Notes under the pieces: generated by a model
What the model saw: only the letters and a program-made list of their open reading frames with translations
Databases searched by the model: none
Told to the model about the DNA's origin: nothing
Assembly: GCA_035448065.1 (NCBI GenBank)
Contig: DAOTIG010000001.1
Location: 1-64,000, forward strand
Direction of reading: 5' to 3'
DNA length: 64,000 bases
DNA from: Phosphoribacter sp035448065
GTDB lineage: Bacteria > Actinomycetota > Actinomycetes > Actinomycetales > Dermatophilaceae
Shown: in pieces, positions 1 through 7,442 of the stretch
Position numbering within the stretch: position 1 is the stretch's first letter
Layout: every line of letters starts with the position of its first letter
Translations under genes and position numbers: made by a program

Positions 1-388
1 GGTAGTTCTCGTGGCAGCCGTAGGAGTTGCCCGCCGAGTCGGTGTTGTTCTTGAAGACGTAGATGTCGCCGGCGATGCCCTCCTCGGCCAGCCGCTGCTG
101 GGCCTCCTCGGCGAGTCCCTCGAGCACCCGCTCACCCGCCTTGTCGTGGACGACGAGCTCGCGCACCGAGTCGCACTCGGGCGTGGCGTACTCGGGGTGG
201 CTGCCGACGTCGAGGTAGAGCCGCGAGCCGTTGCCGAGGAAGACGTTGCTGCTGCGCCCCCAGGCGACGACGCGACGGAACAGGTAGCGGGAGACCTCGT
301 CAGGAGTGAGCCGGCGTTGCCCTTGATGGGTGCAGGTCACCCCGTACTCGGTCTCGATCCCGAAGATCCGTCGGTCGATGACTCTCAC
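1..388 (-). CDS. pafA: Pup-protein ligase PafA (5' part, cut by window edge)
   Basis: PafA uses ATP to join the C-terminal glutamate of Pup to lysines of target proteins in the cytosol. About 129 N-terminal residues are visible. They contain RRIFGIETEYG near the start and later SHPEYATPEC and NNTDSAGNSYGCHENY, which are glutamine-synthetase-fold signatures shared by PafA and Dop. It lacks the extra segment that Dop carries after the first strand and it reads GCHENY where the Dop gene in this window reads GTHENY, so I call it PafA. The start is GTG at 388. It is the last of the leftward proteasome genes, but two rightward genes separate it from prcA, so it probably has its own promoter. Confidence 0.95.
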   Translation of the reverse strand, partial: MRVIDRRIFGIETEYGVTCTHQGQRRLTPDEVSRYLFRRVVAWGRSSNVFLGNGSRLYLDVGSHPEYATPECDSVRELVVHDKAGERVLEGLAEEAQQRLAEEGIAGDIYVFKNNTDSAGNSYGCHENY

Positions 389-495
389 CTGCCCAGCCTA
401 GGTTGTGTCGCGAGACTCGGCGCCCCAACCGGCCGGCTCCTTCGTGCCGTCCTCGCCGGTGCAGGTCGAGGACGGGTTCTGCCATAGTGGAGCCC

Positions 496-1926
496 ATGTC
501 CGGCAGCGCGGGATCGTGGCGCTCGTCGGTCTCAGGGGACGATGTCGGTGACGTCAGCAGGCACGCGACGGCGATCCTCGCTCGGGCCCAGCAGCACGCC
601 GACAGCGTCAGCGCCGAGGCCGATCGAGTGCTCGCTGCTGCCCGCGCCGAGGCCGAGCGACTGCAGGGCGAGGCGGCCCGACTGCACGCCGAGGCGGTCG
701 AGGCTCATCGGCTCGCAGAGGCAGATCGCGCCCAGGCTGCCGCCCGCCGCGACGAGGCCCACGAGGATGCCGCGGCGCTGCTCGACGACGCCGCGGAGCA
801 GGCATCCCTCGTCGCCGCGGCAGCGGCTCGGTCCAGCGCCGCCGAGATCGATGCGGCACGCACCCAGGCTGCCGACCTGCTGGCCCGTGTGGGGACGCAG
901 GCGGCCGAGCTGCGCGATGCCGCCGAGGGCGACTATCGGGCGGCGATGGCTCGCTTCGCCGAGCACGAGCAGTCACGCTCGGCCGACCTCGCGACCCGGT
1001 GGGCCGATCTGGAGGCCGAGGAGAGCCGGCGGCTGGGCGAGGCCGGCGAGCTGGCCGAGCAGCGGCTGGCCGAGGCGCGGGCCGAGGCCGAGCGGCTGGT
1101 CGTCGAGGCCAAGGCCGAGTCCGTGCGGATGCGGGTGGCTGCCGAGACCCTGCGTACCCGGACCATCCGAGAGGCCGACGCGCTGCGGGCCGAGTCCGAG
1201 TCAGCCGCCGAGTCGGTCGTGAAGGAGGCCCAGCAGCAAGCCGATGCGCTGCTGGCCGCGGCCGAGCAGCACCTGGGCTGGGCGCAGGAGACGATGCGCG
1301 AGATCCTCGAGAGGGCCTCGATCGAGGCGAGCCGCTCGCGGGTCGAAAGCCGTCGAGAGCTGGCAAAGCACGCCCGGCGACGCCGGCACGAGATCCAGGC
1401 GGTCGTGGCTCGCACCACCCACACAGCCCGGCAGCGCCTCGAGTCGGCCAGCGACACGGCCACCCGCGAGCGGGCGCAGGCAGCAGCGGTTTTGGCGGCG
1501 GCGGAGGCGGACGCACGGCATACCGCCGAGCGAGCGCAGGCCGAGGCCGAGCATCTGCTCGCCCAGGCGCAGGCCACGTCCGAGGCGACGCTCGAGCGGG
1601 CCCGGTTGCGGTTGGCCGAGGCCGAGAGCGGCGCCCGGATCGTGCGGGAGCGCACCGCCGCCGAGGTCGAGAAGCTGCATCGCGAGGCACACGCCGAGCG
1701 GCGCAGCGCCCGTGACGAGCTGGTGCGGACGCTCGCCGAGGCGCGCAGCGAATCCGACAGACTGCGTGCCGAGGCGCGGGCCACCGTCGAGGCTGCACGG
1801 GCCGAGGTGGCCGCTCTGGCGTCTCGGCGCGCCGACATCACGGCCCAGCTCGCCGACCTCTCTGGGGTCATCGAAGCGCTGGCCGTCCCCGAGAACGGGG
1901 CGCGCGCCCCGAGCACTCGCCCCTGA
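496..1926 (+). CDS. Ala/Glu/Arg-rich long coiled-coil protein
   Basis: The 476-residue product is almost entirely heptad-like, with repeated AEAERL, AEADR and RAEAE blocks from about residue 15 to 460, and no membrane segment or signal peptide. It ends with RRADITAQLADLSGVIEAL, which resembles the RRDSITAQLTNVRQML end of the next gene, so the two are probably related. Proteins of this kind in actinobacteria (DivIVA/FilP/Scy-type) act as cytoskeletal or polar scaffolds; that role is inference here, because the DivIVA N-terminal motif is not visible. I chose ATG 496 because the coiled coil begins soon after it; the upstream in-frame residues are Arg/Pro-rich and unlike coding sequence. The next gene follows after 36 bases. 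Confidence 0.75.
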   Translation: MSGSAGSWRSSVSGDDVGDVSRHATAILARAQQHADSVSAEADRVLAAARAEAERLQGEAARLHAEAVEAHRLAEADRAQAAARRDEAHEDAAALLDDAAEQASLVAAAAARSSAAEIDAARTQAADLLARVGTQAAELRDAAEGDYRAAMARFAEHEQSRSADLATRWADLEAEESRRLGEAGELAEQRLAEARAEAERLVVEAKAESVRMRVAAETLRTRTIREADALRAESESAAESVVKEAQQQADALLAAAEQHLGWAQETMREILERASIEASRSRVESRRELAKHARRRRHEIQAVVARTTHTARQRLESASDTATRERAQAAAVLAAAEADARHTAERAQAEAEHLLAQAQATSEATLERARLRLAEAESGARIVRERTAAEVEKLHREAHAERRSARDELVRTLAEARSESDRLRAEARATVEAARAEVAALASRRADITAQLADLSGVIEALAVPENGARAPSTRP

Positions 1927-1962
1927 CCCATCCCCTCCCCCGACCCGATCGACAGGATCCTG

Positions 1963-3183
1963 ATGAGTGACCTTCCCACCTTCCGCTCCGTGCTGCGCGG
2001 CTACGACCCCGCCCAGGTGGAGCACCATGTGCGCGAGCTGGCCACCGCCGCCGACGCGGCTCGCCAGGAGGCCGCCGCGCACAGTGTCGCCCTCACCAAG
2101 CTCGAGTCCGGGTATGCCGCCTTGCAGGGCGAGCTGGCCGAGCGAGACGAGCGGATCGCGGCGCTGGAGCGGACCTCGCGGGAGGCCGAGCGGCAGGCAA
2201 CGGCGCCGACGTTCGCCGACCTGGGCGAGCGGATCGGGCACATCCTGACCCTGGCGGACGAGGAGGCGGTGGCGATCCGGAGCGCGGCTGAGGAGGACGC
2301 GACCGGATCTCGGCTGGCCGCCGCGCAGCAGTCGACGGCCACCCGGGCCGAGGCGGATCGGTATGCCGGGGACGTCCGGTCCCAGGCCGAGGCCGACGCG
2401 GCCCGGATCCTCGAGCAGGCCCGGCGCACCGCGGACGAGATCATGGAGCACGCCGACCGGGAGGCCTCGGCGCGGCGCGAGGAGGCCGAGGCGGTCTACG
2501 AGAGCCAGCGGGCCAAGGCCGCGGCGGCGGCGGCGGACTTCGAGACGACGCTGGCCGGGCGTCGGGACAAGGCGGCGGCGGACTTCGCGGCGCAGATGAG
2601 CCAGCACGAAACTTGGCTGGCGGCGGCGCAGGAGCGGGCCGAGGCGCTCACCGCGGAGGCGCAGCGCCACCACGACACGACCCGGTCGGAGGCGAGCGGG
2701 TTGCTCGAGCGGGCCCGGTCGGAGGCCGAGGCGCTGGTGACCGCCGCCCGGGAGCAGGCCGATCGGATCAAGCGAGACTCGGAGCGCGAGCTGGCTGCGG
2801 TCTCGGCCCGGCGCGACTCGATCACGGCGCAGCTCACCAACGTCCGGCAGATGCTGGCCACCCTCGGTGGCGGCGCCGTCGCGCCCGCTTTCGGTGAGGT
2901 CGAGCTCTCGGCGGACGCACCCGGCAGCCCGGCATCCGCCGAGGAGGCACGCGCCGCCGACCTGGTTGACCGTGAGGTCGAGGGTGAGAGTGGAGTTGGA
3001 GGCGACGCTGACGAGCTGAGTGAGCCGGAGGCCGACCGTGAGGTCGAGACTGACGGGGCGGCAGGTTCCGGGGACGGCGCGCAGGCCGAGACCGCGGACG
3101 AGCCGAGTGATGAGGCAAGTGAGGATCTGGCCTCCCCAGAGCGTGCTCAGGCGGTCACTGGTGGCCGCGGACGCCGCCGCTGA
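1963..3183 (+). CDS. DivIVA-domain-like coiled-coil protein
   Basis: The 406-residue protein opens with FRSVLRGYDPAQVEHHVREL, which matches the DivIVA N-terminal pattern F-x4-RGYD-x2-QV that binds curved membrane at poles and septa. A long coiled coil follows (about residues 25-300). The tail from about residue 310 is acidic and low in complexity (Glu/Asp/Ala/Gly/Ser) and ends in GGRGRRR. It is probably co-transcribed with the coiled-coil gene upstream. Its place inside the proteasome locus is unusual. The two proteins may be cell-pole scaffolds, or Pup-system substrates or partners; the position alone does not prove either. Confidence 0.75.
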   Translation: MSDLPTFRSVLRGYDPAQVEHHVRELATAADAARQEAAAHSVALTKLESGYAALQGELAERDERIAALERTSREAERQATAPTFADLGERIGHILTLADEEAVAIRSAAEEDATGSRLAAAQQSTATRAEADRYAGDVRSQAEADAARILEQARRTADEIMEHADREASARREEAEAVYESQRAKAAAAAADFETTLAGRRDKAAADFAAQMSQHETWLAAAQERAEALTAEAQRHHDTTRSEASGLLERARSEAEALVTAAREQADRIKRDSERELAAVSARRDSITAQLTNVRQMLATLGGGAVAPAFGEVELSADAPGSPASAEEARAADLVDREVEGESGVGGDADELSEPEADREVETDGAAGSGDGAQAETADEPSDEASEDLASPERAQAVTGGRGRRR

Positions 3184-3237
3184 CCGGACCCGGGGTGCAG
3201 TTGCGACTCGCCGCTGCTGGCGCCCGGCCAGCAACGC

Positions 3238-3363
3238 CTGAGCAGGCCCTACCAGTTTCGGCTCGGCGATACGGCATTGCCGGCACCCCGCCACCAGCGG
3301 CTGAGCAGGGCCCACCAGTTTCGGCTGGCGATACGGCACTGCTGGCACCCCGCCACCAGCGAC
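3238..3363. repeat. Two 63-bp tandem repeats
   Basis: Copies at 3238-3300 and 3301-3363 both start CTGAGCAGG and contain CCAGTTTCGGCT, GGCGATACGGCA and GGCACCCCGCCACCAGCG, with only a few differences. A third, more diverged copy runs on to about 3430. Confidence 0.85.
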
Positions 3364-3393
3364 CGCCCAGGCCCCACCAGGCCTCCCGCGGGG

Positions 3394-3430
3394 CTACGGC
3401 ACTGCTGGCACCCCGCCAGCAGTGCCGTAG
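3394..3430. terminator. Perfect 16-bp stem-loop, likely bidirectional terminator
   Basis: CTACGGCACTGCTGGC and its exact reverse complement flank a five-base loop ACCCC. It lies between the ends of a rightward and a leftward gene, so it could stop transcription from both sides. It has no T-tract, as is common in actinobacterial terminators. Confidence 0.6.
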
Positions 3431-3609
3431 CCGAGCCAGGAGCGTTGCCAGCCGGCCGGGCTGACGCTGCACGCACCCCGCCAGCAATGCCCTATCGGCG
3501 CGGGACACGGTGGCAGCGGTCAGGCTGCCGCTGTTGGCAACGCGCCAGCAATGTCGTCCCAGGCGCGGCACGCGGCCAGTCAGTCGGGTCGCCGTTGCCG
3601 GTCCCCGGC

Positions 3610-4533
3610 TCAGCCAGCCGGGTGCGCCGAACCCGGGGGCTCGCCCGGCCGAACCTCCGGCTCGGCATAGGTATCGCGATCCGGCGACGGCGGGCGGTCG
3701 GTCCCAGGGACCGGCTCGGTGTCCGGCTTCCGGTCGGCGGAGGCGTCCTCCGCCGAGCTCCGAGCCCCACCCTCACCGGACAGCGTGTCGTGATGCCCGG
3801 GCACCGACTCGTCACTCTCCGGCGCATGCTTGGTCGGGCTCTCGGCATTGAGCAGGTCGGCCAACAGCGAGCCGACGATCCGCCGGAAGGTGCGCCGCGG
3901 GCGCAGCCGGTCGAGCACCGCCACCTCGAGCTGCTCCGGGGCGAGCGTCCGCGCCGTCCCACCAGCGGGATCAGCCCCGAGCGCCGCCACGGCGAGCGTG
4001 AGCGCCTCCCCCAGGGTCAGCTCCTCGCGCCACCCACCCTTGAGCACCTCTTCGGCCGCCGCGGTGGAGCCGCCCATGACGACAAAGCCGTGCTGGTCAG
4101 CGACCGACCCGTCATAAGTGAGCCGATAGATCTGGTCCTGCGCCGGAGTCCGCCCCACCTCGGCGACGCACAGCTCGATCTCGTAGGGCTTGGTCTCGGT
4201 CGTGAAGACCGTGCCCAGCGTCTGCGCATAGGCATTGGCCAAGCCACGAGCGGTGACGTCGGACCGGTCGTACGAGTAGCCGCGGAGGTCGGCATACCGG
4301 ATGCCAGCGACCCGCAGGTTCTCGAACTCGTAGTACATCCCGACCGCCGCAAACGCGATCCGGTCGTAGATCTCGCTGATCTTGCGCAGGCTCTGCGGGT
4401 TCTCCGCGACGAACGCGATGCCTCGGTCGTACTGGAGCACGACGACGGACCGGCCCCGACTGATCCCCTTGCGGGCATAGTCGGCCTTGTCCTTCATCAG
4501 CTGCTCGGGGCTGACGTAGAACGGCATGCTCAT
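3610..4533 (-). CDS. prcA: 20S proteasome alpha subunit PrcA
   Basis: The alpha subunit forms the outer rings of the 20S core particle and gates substrate entry, with the Arc ATPase docking on top. The 307-residue product starts MSMPFYVSPEQLMKDKADYA, the typical gate and N-terminal helix of actinobacterial alpha subunits. The core runs to about residue 235. An extra acidic, Pro/Ser-rich tail of about 70 residues makes it longer than the usual ~250. The ATG at 4533 overlaps the TGA of a short upstream reading frame (ATGA), within a tandem repeat that separates it from prcB. It is read leftward after dop, pup and prcB. Confidence 0.96.
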   Translation of the reverse strand: MSMPFYVSPEQLMKDKADYARKGISRGRSVVVLQYDRGIAFVAENPQSLRKISEIYDRIAFAAVGMYYEFENLRVAGIRYADLRGYSYDRSDVTARGLANAYAQTLGTVFTTETKPYEIELCVAEVGRTPAQDQIYRLTYDGSVADQHGFVVMGGSTAAAEEVLKGGWREELTLGEALTLAVAALGADPAGGTARTLAPEQLEVAVLDRLRPRRTFRRIVGSLLADLLNAESPTKHAPESDESVPGHHDTLSGEGGARSSAEDASADRKPDTEPVPGTDRPPSPDRDTYAEPEVRPGEPPGSAHPAG

Positions 4534-4639
4534 CGCGCGCCTCCTGCCCGCTGGTCGGCGCTCATCGCGCGCCTCCTGCCCGCTGGTCGGCGCTCATCGC
4601 GCCTCCTGCCCGCTGGTCGGCTCATCGCGCGCCTCCCGG
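4529..4639. repeat. Tandem 32-bp repeat carrying multiple ribosome sites and starts before prcA
   Basis: Units lie at 4529-4560 and 4561-4592 (identical, 32 bp) and 4593-4620 (28 bp), with a partial copy at 4621-4639. Read on the minus strand, each unit contains GGCAGGAGG followed by a start (ATGAGC). ATGs lie at 4625, 4597 and 4565 and at the true prcA start 4533. The frame from 4597 and the frame from 4565 each encode MSADQRAGGAR and end in a TGA overlapping the next ATG. The prcB stop likewise overlaps the ATG at 4625. The array arose by duplication of the prcB end plus the prcA ribosome site. Confidence 0.9.
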
Positions 4640-5470
4640 GTTCCCCCGCCGATCCGCGACGATCCGCTCGACGACCGTGCCCAGCTCGTCGTCGGCCAGG
4701 AAGCGCACGCCCTCCCGATCGATCACTGCCAAGGTCGGCCAGATCCGCCGCCCCACGTCCGGCCCGCCGGTGGCCGAGTCGTCGTCGGCCGCGTCGTAGA
4801 GCGACTCCACCGCCGCCCGCACCGCGTCCGCCTCGCTCAGCCCGGGCCGCCAGATCTTCTTCAGCGACCCGCGGGCGAACATCGACCCCGACCCGATCGC
4901 GTGATGGTCCGCCTCGGGGTAGCAGCCCCCGGTGACGTCGTAGGAGAAGATCCGGCCACGTCCCTCGTCGAGGTCGTAGCCCGCGAACAGCGGCACCACC
5001 GACAGCCCCTGCATCGCCATCCCGAGGTTGCCGCGAATCATCGTGGCCAGCCGGTTGGCCTTGCCCTCGATGCTCATGATCGCGCCCTCGATCTTCTCGT
5101 AGTGCTCGAGCTCGACCTGGTAGAGCTTGACCAGCTCGATCGCGATGCCCGCCGTGCCGGCGATCCCCACGACCGAGTACTCGTCGGCGGCATAGACCTT
5201 CTCCATGTCCCGGTTGGCGATCAGGTTGCCCATCGTCGCGCGCCGGTCCCCCGCCATCACCACCCCGCCCTCGTGCTCGAGGCAGACGATGGTCGTGCCG
5301 TGCGGCGCCTCGAGCGACATGCCGGCCGGCAGCGACCGCCGCCCCGGCAGCAGCTCGGGCGCCACCCCGGAGACGAAGTCGGTGAACGACGCCGTGCCCG
5401 GGCTCAGGTATGCCGCGGGCAGCCGCCCGTCGCGCGCCGCACCTGCCGCGCCGGGCGCGGGGTGGGTCAC
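4622..5470 (-). CDS. prcB: 20S proteasome beta subunit PrcB
   Basis: The beta subunit carries the proteolytic site of the core particle. The 282-residue precursor has a propeptide ending at Gly58. The mature chain begins TTIVCLEHEGGVVMAGDRRAT, with Thr59 as the nucleophile and the conserved GDRRAT loop behind it; SGSMFARGSLKK further on is also typical. The start is GTG at 5470, overlapping the pup stop (GTGA), so it is translationally coupled to pup. Its own stop overlaps an ATG inside the repeat that precedes prcA. The length is normal for the family. Confidence 0.97.
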   Translation of the reverse strand: MTHPAPGAAGAARDGRLPAAYLSPGTASFTDFVSGVAPELLPGRRSLPAGMSLEAPHGTTIVCLEHEGGVVMAGDRRATMGNLIANRDMEKVYAADEYSVVGIAGTAGIAIELVKLYQVELEHYEKIEGAIMSIEGKANRLATMIRGNLGMAMQGLSVVPLFAGYDLDEGRGRIFSYDVTGGCYPEADHHAIGSGSMFARGSLKKIWRPGLSEADAVRAAVESLYDAADDDSATGGPDVGRRIWPTLAVIDREGVRFLADDELGTVVERIVADRRGNPGGAR

Positions 5471-5667
5471 TGCCCGCCCTTCTGGACGAAGCTGCGCACG
5501 AACTCCTCGGCGTTGGTCTCCAGGACGTCGTCGATCTCGTCGAGCACGCTGTCGATGTCTGAGTCACTGACGTTGGTCGACGCACCACCGGGCGCCGGCG
5601 CGGCGTCGGGTGCGCCGTCGGGGTCGCCCTCGCGGCGCTGCGGTCGGCTCTGCTCCTGGCTGGCCAT
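5467..5667 (-). CDS. pup: Prokaryotic ubiquitin-like protein Pup
   Basis: Pup is a small, mostly disordered tag that PafA attaches to proteins to send them to the proteasome. The 66-residue product is rich in Gln, Arg, Asp and Ala at the front. It has the conserved segment SDIDSVLDEIDDVLETNAEEFVRSFVQKGGQ (listed here in pieces: DIDSVLDEIDDVL, NAEEFV, FVQKGGQ). It ends GGQ, so Dop must first deamidate the last residue to Glu before ligation. It overlaps prcB by four bases and lies 140 bases after dop, with a stem-loop between them. Confidence 0.97.
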   Translation of the reverse strand: MASQEQSRPQRREGDPDGAPDAAPAPGGASTNVSDSDIDSVLDEIDDVLETNAEEFVRSFVQKGGQ

Positions 5668-5743
5668 CTGGCCCCTCCTTTGTGCGGGCTTGCTGTCCCC
5701 AACCTAATGCCCCGGCCGGACAGCGGCTTCGGCCGTCCGGTTC

Positions 5744-5771
5744 GCATCCGTCGTGCCCCGCCGACGGATGC
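5744..5771. terminator. 10-bp stem-loop between dop and pup
   Basis: GCATCCGTCG and its exact complement CGACGGATGC enclose an eight-base loop. It lies in the 140-base gap upstream of pup. It could end dop transcription or attenuate read-through into pup-prcB-prcA. A second, weaker CCGGAC/GTCCGG pair lies at 5715-5740. Confidence 0.5.
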
Positions 5772-5807
5772 CTCCACCGCCGGGCCGGACGCCTCCTCGC
5801 ACGCGGC

Positions 5808-7340
5808 TCAGGAGGGCGTGTCGAGCTCGGCGAGCAGGGTCGCCACGTCGGGGCTGCGGTCGAGCAGCTCCTGGAGCTGGGCGCGGGTGCCCCGGGTCGG
5901 CTCGAGCATCGGGATCCGCTGCAGCGAGGTCCGGCCCGGCACCTCGAAGATGAGCGAGTCCCACGACGCGGAGACGACGGCCGCGGCATACCGGCTCAGG
6001 CACTGCCCCCGGAACCACGCGCGCGTGTCCTCCGGCGGGCTGGTCACCGCCGCCCGCACCGCCTCCTCCGACACGAGCTCGGTGACCTTGCCGGCCGCCT
6101 TGAGCTTGCCGAAGACGCTCTTGGCCGGGTTGACGTCGCTCCACTGGATGTCCAGCGCGGCCAGTCGCGGCTCGGTCCAGGCGAGCCCGTCCCGATCGCG
6201 ATAGGCCTGCAGCAGCCGCAGCTTGGCGACCCAGTCGATGTCCGCCGCGCACGACATCGGGTCGCGGCCCAGCCGGGTGAGCACGTCGGCCCACAGCCGC
6301 ATCACCTCGGCGGTGTCCGGGTCACCGGCCTCGTCGGCACCGGCGTGCCCGCGATCGCGCAGGTATGCCGCGACCGCGTCGTGGTAGGCCCACTGCAGCT
6401 CCAGCGCGGTGAGGGTGCGCCCGTCGCGCAGGGTGAGCAGGTGGGTGAGCGTCGGGTCGTGCGAGACGGCGTGCAGGCAGGACACCGGGTTGGTCACCAT
6501 GAGGTCGCGCGGCATCGCCCCGTCCTCGATGACCGCGAGGACCAGCGACGTGGTGCCGGTCTTGAGCAGGTTGGCGACGTCGCACTGGTTCGCGTCGCCG
6601 ATGATGACGTGCAGGCGGCGGTAGAGGTCGGCCTGCGCGTGCGGCTCGTCGCGGGTGTTGATGATCGGCCGCTTGAGGGTGGTCTCGAGGCCGACCTCGG
6701 TCTCGAAGAAGTCGGCGCGCTGGCTGATCTGGTAGCCCGCGGTGCGCGAGTCGACCCCGATGCCGACCCGGCCGGCGCCGCAGATGACCTGACGGGTGAC
6801 GAAGAACGGGGTGAGACCGCGGACGATGTCGGCGAAGGCCGTCTCGCGGCGCATGAGGTAGTTCTCGTGGGTGCCGTAGGAGCTGCCCTTGCCGTCGGCG
6901 TTGTTCTTGTAGAGCGCGACGGCCGGCCGGGCCGGGTCGGGGCTGAGCAGCTGGGCCGCCTCGCGCATCACCAGGTCGCCGGCCCGGTCCCAGGTGACGG
7001 CTGCACGGGGCGTGGTGACCTCGGGGCTGGAGTACTCGGGGTGGGCGTGGTCGACGTAGAAGCGGGCGCCGTTGGTGAGCACGACGTTGGCCATCGTCGG
7101 GTCCTCGACGTCGGTGAGCTGGCTCGGGTCGGCGTAGCCGCGCCCGAGCTCCCAGCCGCGCGCGTCACGCAGCGGCGCCTCGTCGGCGTAGTCCCACGCC
7201 CCCCGCCCGGTGTGCAGGCCGTGCGCCCGCGCATAGGCGGTGACGACCTGCCCCGAGAGCATCATCGGGTTGGCGGTCGGGTCGCCGGGCACCGAGATGC
7301 CGTATTCCGTCTCGATCCCCATGACCCGCCGCACACCCAT
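5808..7340 (-). CDS. dop: Deamidase/depupylase Dop
   Basis: Dop converts the C-terminal Gln of Pup to Glu and also removes Pup from conjugates. The 510-residue protein begins MGVRRVMGIETEYGISVPGD and has the Dop-specific insert between residues about 40 and 75 (YARAHGLHTGRGAWDYADEA). The metal and nucleotide motifs DHAHPEYSSPE and NNADGKGSSYGTHENY follow. DHAHPEYSSP rather than the PafA-type SHPEYATP supports the call. The length is normal. It is transcribed toward pup, and its 5' end is divergent from phosphoketolase, with 102 bases between the starts. Confidence 0.96.
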   Translation of the reverse strand: MGVRRVMGIETEYGISVPGDPTANPMMLSGQVVTAYARAHGLHTGRGAWDYADEAPLRDARGWELGRGYADPSQLTDVEDPTMANVVLTNGARFYVDHAHPEYSSPEVTTPRAAVTWDRAGDLVMREAAQLLSPDPARPAVALYKNNADGKGSSYGTHENYLMRRETAFADIVRGLTPFFVTRQVICGAGRVGIGVDSRTAGYQISQRADFFETEVGLETTLKRPIINTRDEPHAQADLYRRLHVIIGDANQCDVANLLKTGTTSLVLAVIEDGAMPRDLMVTNPVSCLHAVSHDPTLTHLLTLRDGRTLTALELQWAYHDAVAAYLRDRGHAGADEAGDPDTAEVMRLWADVLTRLGRDPMSCAADIDWVAKLRLLQAYRDRDGLAWTEPRLAALDIQWSDVNPAKSVFGKLKAAGKVTELVSEEAVRAAVTSPPEDTRAWFRGQCLSRYAAAVVSASWDSLIFEVPGRTSLQRIPMLEPTRGTRAQLQELLDRSPDVATLLAELDTPS

Positions 7341-7442
7341 GTCCCCAACCCTATGCGGCCCCTCGCGGAGGTCACCCGATGTTCACTCGTCCCGAGCCCC
7401 GCCGACTTGGTATGCCGCGCCCCCGCGGCAGAGGATGAGGAC

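Larger units (their letters stand above)
3184..3609. other. Repeat-rich gap between the coiled-coil gene and prcA
   Basis: This 426-base gap between two convergent genes holds no convincing gene. It is built from degenerate copies of a cassette containing ACGGCA(C/T)TGCTGGC followed by CCCCGCCA(C/G)CAG, ending in partial pieces such as GCCAGCAATGCC near 3482 and 3545. Details are given under the repeat and stem-loop entries below. Confidence 0.7.

Noticed and set aside
1201..3348. A 715-codon leftward open frame opposite the coiled-coil genes
   Set aside because: It has no recognisable family and Arg/Leu/Gly-rich composition typical of the reverse strand; the opposite strand holds the clear coiled coils.
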